DNA from: Pseudomonadota bacterium
GTDB taxonomy: Bacteria; Pseudomonadota; Alphaproteobacteria; SHVP01
Length of the DNA: 64,000 nt
Reading direction: 5' to 3'
Assembly (NCBI GenBank): GCA_027622715.1
Contig: JAQBYN010000013.1
Coordinates: forward strand, 1-64,000
Position 1 is the stretch's first letter. The number at the start of each line of letters is the position of its first letter. The notes under the pieces are model-generated. The model was not told the origin of the DNA. It was given only the letters and a program-made list of their open reading frames with translations, and made no database searches. The translations under genes and the position numbers were made by a program. Of this stretch, positions 57,051 through 64,000 are shown piece by piece.

Positions 57051-58343
57051 ATGACGTTTGCCCGCGATCCAGGATCGGTCGCGTCTTTGGTCGCCGACAT
57101 GCAGCAAGGCAAGCTGGACCCGGTCGATCTCCTAGAAACCTACATTTCGCGTATCGATCAAGTCGATGTGGAGGTTCAGGCCTGGCGGGTCGTCGCTCAC
57201 GATCGAGCCCTTGAAGACGCGAAGCGCCTGAAGGAAGGCGAAGATCCGGCCAAATTTGCTTTGTTCGGGCTACCCGTTGGGGTCAAAGACATAATTGATG
57301 TCGCTGGGGTCCCAACGAGGAACGGCAGCCCGCGGTGCGAGACCGCGCCCCCCGCGACTGCGGACGCGGTGGTTGTTGCAGATTTGCGGGCCGCAGGCGC
57401 AATCATTCTCGGCAAGACCCATACGACCGAATACGCGCACTTCGGCGGGCCCTATCCAACGCGCAACCCTCATGACCTCGCAAGAACGCCGGGCGGATCG
57501 AGTGCAGGATCCGGCGCCGCCGTAGCGGCGGGTATGGTTCCGGCAGCGCTGGGGACCCAAACCGCCGGCTCGGTCAATCGTCCTGCGGCCTATTGTGGTG
57601 TCGGCGCGTTCAAACCCAGCAGCCGAAGTCTATCGATCCATGGCGTGACGTCGTTCTCGCCTCACTTCGACACGATTGGAACGTTCGGGCACCGGGCGCG
57701 CGACGCCGCCTATGTCTTCTGCGCGGTCGCGCCCCGGTTCCTCGCACCGGACTCGGGTGCGCCGGTCACCCGCCTCATAGCCCTCGATGATCCGATCTAT
57801 GCCGCAGCCGAAACGAACCTAACCGCGAACTTCCGACAAACGCTTGCGAGGTTCGCCAGCACCGGTTTCCAGGTTGATCGCCAGAGCTCACCCGTCCCAT
57901 TCGCTCAGTTTGTGGCAGACCACAAGACCATCAGCGAGTATGAACTCGGGCGAGGTCAAGGGCATCTCCTCGACCATGGGCCTGGTGTCGTCAACACCAT
58001 CTTGATTGAGGCTATCGAGAGGGGTCTCGCCACGACGGAAACGACCTACAAAAAGGCACGTCAGTCCCTCTTCGGGAATGCCCGGACGTTCTGGGCGAAC
58101 TTCGGCCCCCACGACATTATTGTCGCGCCGGCCGTACCGGACGTTGCGCCCATCGGGCGGTCGACCGGCGACCCCCAGTTCATAACGCCGTTCACGGCGG
58201 TCGATGGCCCAATTGCGACGATCCCGACGCTCTGGTCTGCCGGTGGCCTGCCCGAATGCGTGTTAACCTGCGCTCAACCTGGGGCTGACCTATGGCTTGC
58301 CGCCCGGGTCCCCGCGCTCGAGGAGGCCATCCGCCAACTCTGA
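57051..58343 (+). CDS. Amidase-signature family hydrolase (second copy type)
   Basis: A 430-residue amidase. The lysine of the triad lies in GVKDIIDVAG, the cis-serine in TPGGSSAGSGAAVAAG, and the nucleophile region reads GTQTAGSVNRPAAYCG. The Asn after GSV replaces the Arg often found there, so substrate handling may differ from typical members. No GatB or GatC is near, and a stand-alone carboxamide hydrolase is likely. It lies in the dnaE-rpsB gap, only 9 bases after dnaE, so it may be read through from dnaE. It is only distantly similar to the amidase at 18892-20286. Confidence 0.86.
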   Translation: MTFARDPGSVASLVADMQQGKLDPVDLLETYISRIDQVDVEVQAWRVVAHDRALEDAKRLKEGEDPAKFALFGLPVGVKDIIDVAGVPTRNGSPRCETAPPATADAVVVADLRAAGAIILGKTHTTEYAHFGGPYPTRNPHDLARTPGGSSAGSGAAVAAGMVPAALGTQTAGSVNRPAAYCGVGAFKPSSRSLSIHGVTSFSPHFDTIGTFGHRARDAAYVFCAVAPRFLAPDSGAPVTRLIALDDPIYAAAETNLTANFRQTLARFASTGFQVDRQSSPVPFAQFVADHKTISEYELGRGQGHLLDHGPGVVNTILIEAIERGLATTETTYKKARQSLFGNARTFWANFGPHDIIVAPAVPDVAPIGRSTGDPQFITPFTAVDGPIATIPTLWSAGGLPECVLTCAQPGADLWLAARVPALEEAIRQL

Positions 58344-58387
58344 GCGCACTCAGGCGGTCCCGCACGGTGGAAATCTCCCGGACGATC

Positions 58388-58416
58388 TTGCTTTTTTGGC
58401 CAAATGTCGGTATCAA
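58388..58416 (+). promoter_or_regulatory. Candidate promoter of rpsB-tsf
   Basis: TTGCTT at 58388-58393 and TATCAA at 58411-58416 are exactly 17 bases apart, 128 bases before the rpsB ATG. The leader would then carry the stem-loops described separately. It is a plausible but not unique match. Confidence 0.4.
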
Positions 58417-58455
58417 GCGCGGCTTAACATAACCCCTCACGCAAGTTCGCGGTGT

Positions 58456-58534
58456 GGAGCAACTTACATAGCTCCCTGCCGCTCCGGTGTCCGGTTTTCG
58501 GCTGGGCTCATGACTTGCGGCGGCCTAACCGGAG
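58456..58534 (+). promoter_or_regulatory. Putative structured rpsB leader covering the Shine-Dalgarno
   Basis: A hairpin GGAGC-aacttacata-GCTCC (58456-58475) is followed by CTCCGGT (58482-58488), perfectly complementary to ACCGGAG (58528-58534). The latter contains the GGAG Shine-Dalgarno of rpsB. The enclosed 39 bases can fold further (CCGGTTTTCGG). This would hide the ribosome site when folded. S2 is known to repress its own operon in enterobacteria through a leader, so a similar role is inferred here. Confidence 0.45.
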
Positions 58535-58543
58535 AAGAAACCA

Positions 58544-59335
58544 ATGGCGCTCCCCACCTTTACTATGCGTCAGCTCCTTGAAGCTGGAGTCCATTTCGGC
58601 CACCAGACCAGGCGCTGGAACCCCAAAATGCAGCCGTACATCTTCGGCGAACGCAATGGGGTCCACATTCTCGACCTCCAGCAGACCGTGCCAATGCTCT
58701 ACACCGCGATGCAGGCAGTGCGGGACGTTGCCGCCGGCGGCGGGCGCGTGCTGTTTGTCGGCACCAAGCGCCAGGCGTCAGAAGCTGTCCGGGATGCGGC
58801 CAAGCGCTGCGGTCAATATTACGTCGACCACAGGTGGCTCGGCGGCATGCTGACAAATTGGAAGACCATCTCGGTTTCAATCAAGCGTTTGCGCGAAATT
58901 GAGGGCCAACTGACGGAGGGCGAGACCGGCCTCACAAAGAAAGAAACCCTCAGCCTCCAACGCCGTCGTGACAAGCTCGAGCGGGCGCTTGGCGGCATCA
59001 AGGACATGGGTGGTCTGCCCGACATTCTCGTTGTGATCGACACAAACAAAGAAGAAATCGCCGTGGGCGAGGCGGTCAAACTCGGGATCCCCGTCGTCGC
59101 GACGCTCGATAGCAACTGCGATCCTGTGCATGTGACCTATCCGGTTCCCGGTAACGATGACGCCCTTCGCGCAATCAACCTGTACCTTGAGCTCATTTCG
59201 GGCTCTGTTTTGGATGGCATCCAGGTCGAGATGACGGCGCGTGGTGAAGACATTGGCGCTGCAGTGGAGGCACCAATCGAGGAACTCCTCATCGCCGAGA
59301 CCACCCCACCCGCGACGGCGGAAGTGCCCGCGTAG
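58544..59335 (+). CDS. rpsB: 30S ribosomal protein S2
   Basis: A 263-residue small-subunit protein with the family opening [35 protein letters not shown] and [13 protein letters not shown]. The length includes a short acidic tail typical of alphaproteobacteria. GGAG 9 bases before the ATG supports the start. It heads the rpsB-tsf-pyrH-frr cluster for translation and nucleotide supply. Confidence 0.97.
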   Translation: MALPTFTMRQLLEAGVHFGHQTRRWNPKMQPYIFGERNGVHILDLQQTVPMLYTAMQAVRDVAAGGGRVLFVGTKRQASEAVRDAAKRCGQYYVDHRWLGGMLTNWKTISVSIKRLREIEGQLTEGETGLTKKETLSLQRRRDKLERALGGIKDMGGLPDILVVIDTNKEEIAVGEAVKLGIPVVATLDSNCDPVHVTYPVPGNDDALRAINLYLELISGSVLDGIQVEMTARGEDIGAAVEAPIEELLIAETTPPATAEVPA

Positions 59336-59395
59336 GTTCAAAAAAATAAAGCAATAACATAGCTTTAAAGAGTCAACCTACTAGCGGAGATTAAG

Positions 59396-60322
59396 ATGGC
59401 AGAGATCACGGCAAAGCTTGTCAAGGACCTACGGGAACGCACCGGCGCTGGGATGATGGACTGTAAGAAGGCCCTCACCGAGTCCAACGGCGAGGTCGAT
59501 GCCGCGGTCGATTGGCTACGAACCAAAGGTCTCGCGGCCGCGGCAAAGAAGGCCGGGCGCGTGGCCGCCGAGGGATTGATCGGGGTGGCAACCGGCCCCC
59601 AATCTGGTGCCATCATCGAGTTGAATGCGGAAACGGACTTCGTTGCCCGCAATGATGCCTTCCAGGGGCTGGTATCGACCGTTGCAAGGGTCGCCCTGGA
59701 TAACGACGGCGATCTAGCGGCTGTCAAGGCAACACCTTTTCCTGATTCGCCACGCAACGTCGAGGACGAGATCACACACCTGATTGCGACGGTAGGGGAA
59801 AACATGGCTCTGCGTCGCACTCAAGCGGTCAAAGTGGGCAAGGGGGTGGTCAGCAGCTATGTCCACAATGCCCTCGCCCCAGGTCTTGGCCGCATTGGAG
59901 TCATCGTTGGGTTGGAATCGGAGGGCGATGCAACCAAGCTCGATGAAGTCGGCAAGCAGATCGCCATGCACGTCGCTGCGGCGGCGCCGCTCGCCGTGTC
60001 TCGGGAGCAATTGGACGCAAGCTATGTCGAGAAAGAGCGGAACGTCCTTATCGAACAGGCCCGTGAATCCGGCAAACCCGACAACATCATCGAAAAGATG
60101 ATCGAAGGGCGGCTCCGCAAGTACTTCGAAGAGGTCTGCCTCCTCGACCAGGTCTTTGTCATTGATGGGGAAACGCGGGTTTCCCAAGTCCTAGAGACAG
60201 CTGCCAAAGACTGCGGCGCGCCCGTCTCAATTTCGGCTTTTGTCCGGTTTCAACTGGGTGAAGGAATTGAGAAGGATACCAGCGACTTTGCCGCCGAAGT
60301 TGCCGCCACCGCCAACCGTTAA
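59396..60322 (+). CDS. tsf: Elongation factor Ts
   Basis: The nucleotide-exchange factor for EF-Tu, 308 residues. The N-terminal TDVKxLRERTGAGMMDCKKAL-type signature is visible as LVKDLRERTGAGMMDCKKAL. The core has IIELNAETDFVARNDAFQ, the EF-Tu contact loop, and the usual two subdomains follow. GGAG precedes the ATG. The rpsB-tsf gap of 60 bases has a weak stem (TAAAGC/GCTTTA) and no clear terminator, so the two are probably one transcript. Confidence 0.97.
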   Translation: MAEITAKLVKDLRERTGAGMMDCKKALTESNGEVDAAVDWLRTKGLAAAAKKAGRVAAEGLIGVATGPQSGAIIELNAETDFVARNDAFQGLVSTVARVALDNDGDLAAVKATPFPDSPRNVEDEITHLIATVGENMALRRTQAVKVGKGVVSSYVHNALAPGLGRIGVIVGLESEGDATKLDEVGKQIAMHVAAAAPLAVSREQLDASYVEKERNVLIEQARESGKPDNIIEKMIEGRLRKYFEEVCLLDQVFVIDGETRVSQVLETAAKDCGAPVSISAFVRFQLGEGIEKDTSDFAAEVAATANR

Positions 60323-60470
60323 TCGGGCGCGAATCCTCGCAAACGGGCCCTTACCGTGTGTCTTGAGGTTTCTCCGCTACTAGATTTGGTGTATGTTTTG
60401 CCCCGTTGCGGCACTGTCGGCACCACGTCGGCGAGCCGTCGCAATCCTTCGCCATGAAGCGGTGCCATCC

Positions 60471-61241
60471 ATGAACGTCGCGCCCAAATACCGCCGTGTC
60501 CTACTGAAGATTTCGGGCGAGGCATTGATGGGCGATCAGCAATTCGGCATCGACTGGAAGACCGTCCACCGGATCGCGGAAGAGGTCGAGGCGGTTCGCA
60601 AATTGGATGTCGAGGTCTGCCTCGTCATTGGCGCCGGGAACATCTTCCGCGGTGCAGCGGCCGCAAAAGAGGGAATGGAACGCGCCGGCGCTGACTACAT
60701 GGGTATGTTGGCGACTGTCATCAACGCGCTCGCGATGCAGCATGCGCTTGAAGACCGCGGGGTCCCGTCGAGAGTGATGTCGGCCATCCCGATGCAGTCC
60801 GTCTGCGAGCCTTATATTCGGCGGCGCGGAATTCGGCATCTCGAGCGGGGCCGGGTTGTCATATTCGCTGCAGGGACCGGCAACCCGTATTTTACGACCG
60901 ACACAGCCGCCGCCCTTCGTGCCGCCGAAATGGGTTGCGATGCACTCCTCAAAGGCACGCAAGTTGATGGTGTTTACACCGCCGACCCTCGGTTGGACCC
61001 CAATGCCAAGCGTTACGACTCGCTGTCCTATCTAGAGGTGTTGGCGAAAGATCTAAAAGTCATGGACGCTGCTGCGATAACGCTGGCGCGCGACAGCGAC
61101 ATCCCAATCTTGGTGCTTAACATTCACAAACCAGGCGCTTTCGCCTCGGTCGTTACCGGTGGAGGGCACAGCACACTTATTTGGAGCGGCGCTGAAACGG
61201 CCATTATCTCGGGAGGCAAAAATGTCCGAACCGGACCTTGA
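60471..61241 (+). CDS. pyrH: Uridylate kinase
   Basis: Phosphorylates UMP to UDP, 256 residues. The amino-acid-kinase fold shows [15 protein letters not shown] at the start, [12 protein letters not shown], and the nucleotide region [35 protein letters not shown]. The ORF track begins 26 codons upstream, and the ATG at 60471 is used because it opens directly on the conserved N-terminus. Its 3' end overlaps frr by 20 bases. Confidence 0.96.
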   Translation: MNVAPKYRRVLLKISGEALMGDQQFGIDWKTVHRIAEEVEAVRKLDVEVCLVIGAGNIFRGAAAAKEGMERAGADYMGMLATVINALAMQHALEDRGVPSRVMSAIPMQSVCEPYIRRRGIRHLERGRVVIFAAGTGNPYFTTDTAAALRAAEMGCDALLKGTQVDGVYTADPRLDPNAKRYDSLSYLEVLAKDLKVMDAAAITLARDSDIPILVLNIHKPGAFASVVTGGGHSTLIWSGAETAIISGGKNVRTGP

Positions 61242-61779
61242 GAGTATTGAGCGCCGGATGCACGGTGCGCTCGATGTTCTGAAACAAGAATTTGGCGGTC
61301 TACGCACCGGTCGAGCTTCGGCATCGCTTCTGGAACCGATCAAAGTCGACGCGTACGGGGCGGAAATGCCGCTCAATCAGGTTGGGACGATTAGTGTGCC
61401 TGAATCCCGCATGATCACCGTCCAAGTCTGGGATAAATCGATGGTGGCATCCGTAGAGAAAGCCATCAGAAACGCCGGATTGGGCCTAAATCCGTCCCCG
61501 GACGGCCAGTTGGTCCGCGTCCCAATTCCGGAACTGAGCGAGGAACGCCGCCAAGAAATGGCCAAGATTGCCGGCAAGTATGCCGAACAGGCCAAAGTTT
61601 CGGTTCGCAACGTGCGACGCCACACCATGGACGAGCTTAAGCGCATGGAAAAGGACGGCGATCTGTCGGAGGACGACCACAAGATATATTCGGAAGAAGT
61701 TCAATCGATCACCGACAAAACCATCGCTGAGATCGACGACGTATATGCGCGGAAGCAAGCGGAGATCATCCAGGTCTGA
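61222..61779 (+). CDS. frr: Ribosome recycling factor
   Basis: Splits post-termination ribosomes together with EF-G, 185 residues, exactly the family size. Segments include [38 protein letters not shown] and the helical [19 protein letters not shown]. The ATG at 61222 lies inside pyrH, preceded by GGGAGG. The stop shares one base with the uppS ATG (TGATG), showing tight coupling. Confidence 0.97.
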   Translation: MSEPDLESIERRMHGALDVLKQEFGGLRTGRASASLLEPIKVDAYGAEMPLNQVGTISVPESRMITVQVWDKSMVASVEKAIRNAGLGLNPSPDGQLVRVPIPELSEERRQEMAKIAGKYAEQAKVSVRNVRRHTMDELKRMEKDGDLSEDDHKIYSEEVQSITDKTIAEIDDVYARKQAEIIQV

Positions 61780-62513
61780 TGGCACTTGCACCCGCATACG
61801 ACGAGCCTTCCAACCCGCCGGTCCATGTTGCAATTATCATGGACGGTAACGGTCGTTGGGCGAAGGCGCGCGGCCTGCCGCGTTTTGCCGGCCATCAGCG
61901 TGGCGCCGAGGCCGTGCGAGAGGCAGTAGAGGGCGCCAGCAGCCTCGGTATTCGCTACCTGACGCTTTACGCGTTCTCGTCAGAAAATTGGAAGCGGCCG
62001 GAAACGGAGGTCAACGACCTCATGGGCCTTCTGCGCGTTTACGTCAATCGAGAGTTGGCCGATCTTCACCGGAACGATGTTCGGTTGCGCTTCATTGGCG
62101 ACCACGCCGCCCTACCGAGCGACATACAGAACCTGATCACCGGCGCTCAAGATCGAACCCGTGATAACTCAGGTCTCAATCTGGTGATCGCACTCAACTA
62201 TGGCGGCCACAACGAGATCGTCAACGCGTGCCGCGAACTCGCCAGCGAAGTTAAGGCTGGGCGCATCGAGCCAGGTGAGATCGATGAACTGGCATTCGCC
62301 GCCCATCTCAGTACCAACGGTATCCCCGATCCCGATCTTCTGATTCGCACAAGTGGCGAGCAGCGCCTGAGCAATTTTTTGCCCTGGCAACTTGCCTATA
62401 GCGAGTTGGCATTTGTCGATACGCTTTGGCCTGATTTCACCCAAGAACACCTCGCCAAGGCCGTTGCCGACTTCCAAAAACGCGAGCGCCGCTACGGCGC
62501 GACGACAGCCTAG
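61779..62513 (+). CDS. uppS: Undecaprenyl diphosphate synthase (cis-prenyltransferase)
   Basis: Makes the C55 lipid carrier for cell-wall synthesis, 244 residues. Signatures are AIIMDGNGRWAKARGLPRFAGHQRG with the catalytic Asp, LTLYAFSSENWKRP, and PDLLIRTSGEQRLSNFLPWQLAYSELAF near the end. Length is normal. It overlaps frr by TGATG and is followed by cdsA after a few bases, in the standard order. Confidence 0.96.
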   Translation: MALAPAYDEPSNPPVHVAIIMDGNGRWAKARGLPRFAGHQRGAEAVREAVEGASSLGIRYLTLYAFSSENWKRPETEVNDLMGLLRVYVNRELADLHRNDVRLRFIGDHAALPSDIQNLITGAQDRTRDNSGLNLVIALNYGGHNEIVNACRELASEVKAGRIEPGEIDELAFAAHLSTNGIPDPDLLIRTSGEQRLSNFLPWQLAYSELAFVDTLWPDFTQEHLAKAVADFQKRERRYGATTA

Positions 62514-62525
62514 CGATTGATCTCA

Positions 62526-63332
62526 ATGCTTGGCGAGTCTATGCGGCTACGAATTGCGTCTGCTCTGGTGCTTGCGCCGGTAGCGCTTGCCGCGGTCTAT
62601 GCCGGCGGATGGTCCACGGTCACGCTTGTTGCGGTCGCAGCGATCCTTGCAGCGAACGAGTGGGATCGACTGGGTGGCGGATCCGGCCTCAGCGGCGCCA
62701 TTGGGATCATGCACGCATTAGTAATTCTGGCGGCAGCAATCCTCGCCGGGTTCGGTCTTTATCCCGCTGCACTTGGGGGCATGGTCTTGGGCATGGCCAT
62801 CGTTGGTGGTTTCGCAGCGTTGCGCGGCCAAACCGCGGTCTGGCCCGTGACCGGCATCCTTTACCTCGTACTGCCGACGATTGCGCTGATCTGGATGCGC
62901 GGTGCGCAGACCGGTGTCGAAATGTTGGTCTGGCTGTTGGTCATCGTCTGGGCCACCGATATTGCCGCTTTGTTCGCCGGGAAGGCATTTGGTGGTCCGC
63001 AACTATGGCCAAGTATCAGTCCCAAAAAGACCTGGGCGGGTGCAATCGGCGGGCTGGTCGCTGCGGCAGCGGTCGGCGCCCTCACCGCCGCTCTAAGAGA
63101 AAAGGCGACACTGGGAATCATGATCCCATTAAGCGTCGGCCTCTCGGCAATATCCCAAATTGGTGATCTCGCGGAATCTGCGGTCAAGCGCTACTACGGC
63201 GTGAAAGATACAGGTACCCTGATACCTGGACACGGCGGGATACTCGACCGCATCGACGGCCTGTTGCTCGCGTTACCCGCTGCTGCGGTCATTGCCATTT
63301 TGAATAAGGGAAGCGCGCTGATATGGCCCTAG
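62526..63332 (+). CDS. cdsA: Phosphatidate cytidylyltransferase
   Basis: Makes CDP-diacylglycerol, the precursor of membrane phospholipids, 268 residues with about eight helices. The C-terminal signature SPKKTWAGAIGG and QIGDLAESAVKRYYGVKDTGTLIPGHGGILDRIDGLL carry the metal-binding aspartates. The ORF track begins at a TTG (62517), and the ATG at 62526 is preferred, though one at 62541 is also possible. Its last 10 bases overlap the dxr start. Confidence 0.93.
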   Translation: MLGESMRLRIASALVLAPVALAAVYAGGWSTVTLVAVAAILAANEWDRLGGGSGLSGAIGIMHALVILAAAILAGFGLYPAALGGMVLGMAIVGGFAALRGQTAVWPVTGILYLVLPTIALIWMRGAQTGVEMLVWLLVIVWATDIAALFAGKAFGGPQLWPSISPKKTWAGAIGGLVAAAAVGALTAALREKATLGIMIPLSVGLSAISQIGDLAESAVKRYYGVKDTGTLIPGHGGILDRIDGLLLALPAAAVIAILNKGSALIWP

Positions 63333-64000
63333 CCGAACCAAGACCGGTAACGGCACCTCGGCGCGTGTCGATCCTCGGCTCAACGGGGTCCGTCGGTTGC
63401 AGCACGCTGGACCTCATCGCACGGAATCCCGGGGTATTTCAGGTCGAAGCGTTGACTGCCCATCGGAATGTCGCCGGTCTAGCAGCTCAAGCCCGTAAGT
63501 TCCGACCGGCGATCGTCGCCATTGCCGATCCATCTTGCTACGAAACGCTTCGCGATGCGCTCTCCGACACCGGCATCGAGGTTGCCGCCGGACCGAAGGC
63601 AGTCGTCGAGGCAGCATCGCGCCCAGCAGATTGGGTAATGGCCGCGATCGTGGGCGCCGCCGGATTGGCGCCGACACTTGCGGCGGCAAGACAGGGTGCA
63701 ATCCTGGCGATTGCCAACAAGGAATGCCTTGTTAGCGCTGGCGATCTCTTTATGGCCGAAGCAGCGCGCCACGGCACAACGGTTCTGCCGGTGGATTCCG
63801 AACACAATGCGATCTTTCAGGTCTTTGATTTTGAGGGCAGGGATGCCATCGAACGTATCATCCTCACCGCATCCGGCGGGCCGTTCCGCGACACACCGCT
63901 GGATCGTCTGGCCCACGTAACGCCGACCGAGGCTTTGGCGCATCCGAATTGGGATATGGGGGCGAAAGTTTCGATCGATTCGGCGACCATGATGAACAAA
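63323..64000 (+). CDS. dxr: 1-deoxy-D-xylulose 5-phosphate reductoisomerase, N-terminal part (cut by window end)
   Basis: The second enzyme of the methylerythritol phosphate isoprenoid pathway. The window holds 226 codons from an ATG that overlaps the cdsA stop. The NADPH-binding SILGSTGSVGCSTLDLI is near residue 16. ANKECLVSAGDLF and PVDSEHNAIFQ belong to the substrate and metal site, and the last visible segment is IDSATMMNK. The frame is intact to the last base. It supplies precursors that uppS, two genes upstream, draws on. Confidence 0.96.
   Translation, partial: MALAEPRPVTAPRRVSILGSTGSVGCSTLDLIARNPGVFQVEALTAHRNVAGLAAQARKFRPAIVAIADPSCYETLRDALSDTGIEVAAGPKAVVEAASRPADWVMAAIVGAAGLAPTLAAARQGAILAIANKECLVSAGDLFMAEAARHGTTVLPVDSEHNAIFQVFDFEGRDAIERIILTASGGPFRDTPLDRLAHVTPTEALAHPNWDMGAKVSIDSATMMNK

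Overview
The window reads as chromosomal DNA of a GC-rich alphaproteobacterium, most like a Rhodospirillales-type lineage. The evidence is gene order and family types: tig-clpP-clpX-lon-hupB followed by tRNA-Val, a complete 14-gene nuoA-N operon running into birA-coaX-rnj, a methylmalonyl-CoA epimerase and a DUF1467 gene just before a short (439 aa) prolyl-tRNA synthetase, then lolCD-dnaE and rpsB-tsf-pyrH-frr-uppS-cdsA-dxr. Genus is not determinable from the sequence alone.

Layout. 1-0.6 kb: 3' end of an IS3-type transposase with its probable right terminal repeat, then a GC-rich double-hairpin intergenic repeat. 0.6-22.6 kb: an accessory or mixed region with short, strand-switching units: a membrane methyltransferase, a PLP aminotransferase, CheW, tRNA-His, a membrane-bound spermidine-synthase-like protein, a pentapeptide-repeat protein, motAB, a tandem pair of MFS transporters, a serine hydrolase, a secreted unknown protein, a DMT permease, two paralogous unknown proteins on either side of a NUDIX hydrolase, an NAD(P)-binding protein, a lipoprotein/VOC/isochorismatase overlapping unit, an amidase, a methyltransferase and the NAD(P)HX repair enzyme. 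22.6-29.7 kb: an unexplained intergenic stretch with stem-loops, tRNA-Leu, and the protein quality-control cluster (trigger factor, ClpP, ClpX, Lon) ending in HU with a strong terminator. 29.8-31.3 kb: tRNA-Val, a membrane protein, a lipocalin-like protein, tRNA-Asp. 31.5-49.4 kb: complex I, biotin ligase, pantothenate kinase, RNase J, methylmalonyl-CoA epimerase and DUF1467, all co-directional and mostly overlapping. 49.5-58.3 kb: a secreted unknown protein, proS, lolC, lolD, dnaE and a second amidase. 58.5-64 kb: ribosomal protein S2, EF-Ts, UMP kinase, ribosome recycling factor, undecaprenyl-PP synthase, CDP-diglyceride synthase and the start of DXP reductoisomerase, cut by the window end.

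How the genes work together. The second half is core biology: aerobic NADH oxidation with proton translocation (nuo), cofactor supply (biotin ligation, CoA synthesis), RNA turnover, lipoprotein sorting, replication, translation and isoprenoid/phospholipid synthesis. The first half holds scattered motility and chemotaxis parts (cheW, motAB) and small catabolic or stress genes of unclear substrate. No CRISPR array, prophage, defence island or biosynthetic cluster is visible. The points most worth a second look are a possible S2-type regulatory leader upstream of rpsB, where a perfect stem covers the Shine-Dalgarno, the stem-loop-rich intergenic stretch before tRNA-Leu, and the duplicated unknown family flanking the NUDIX gene.
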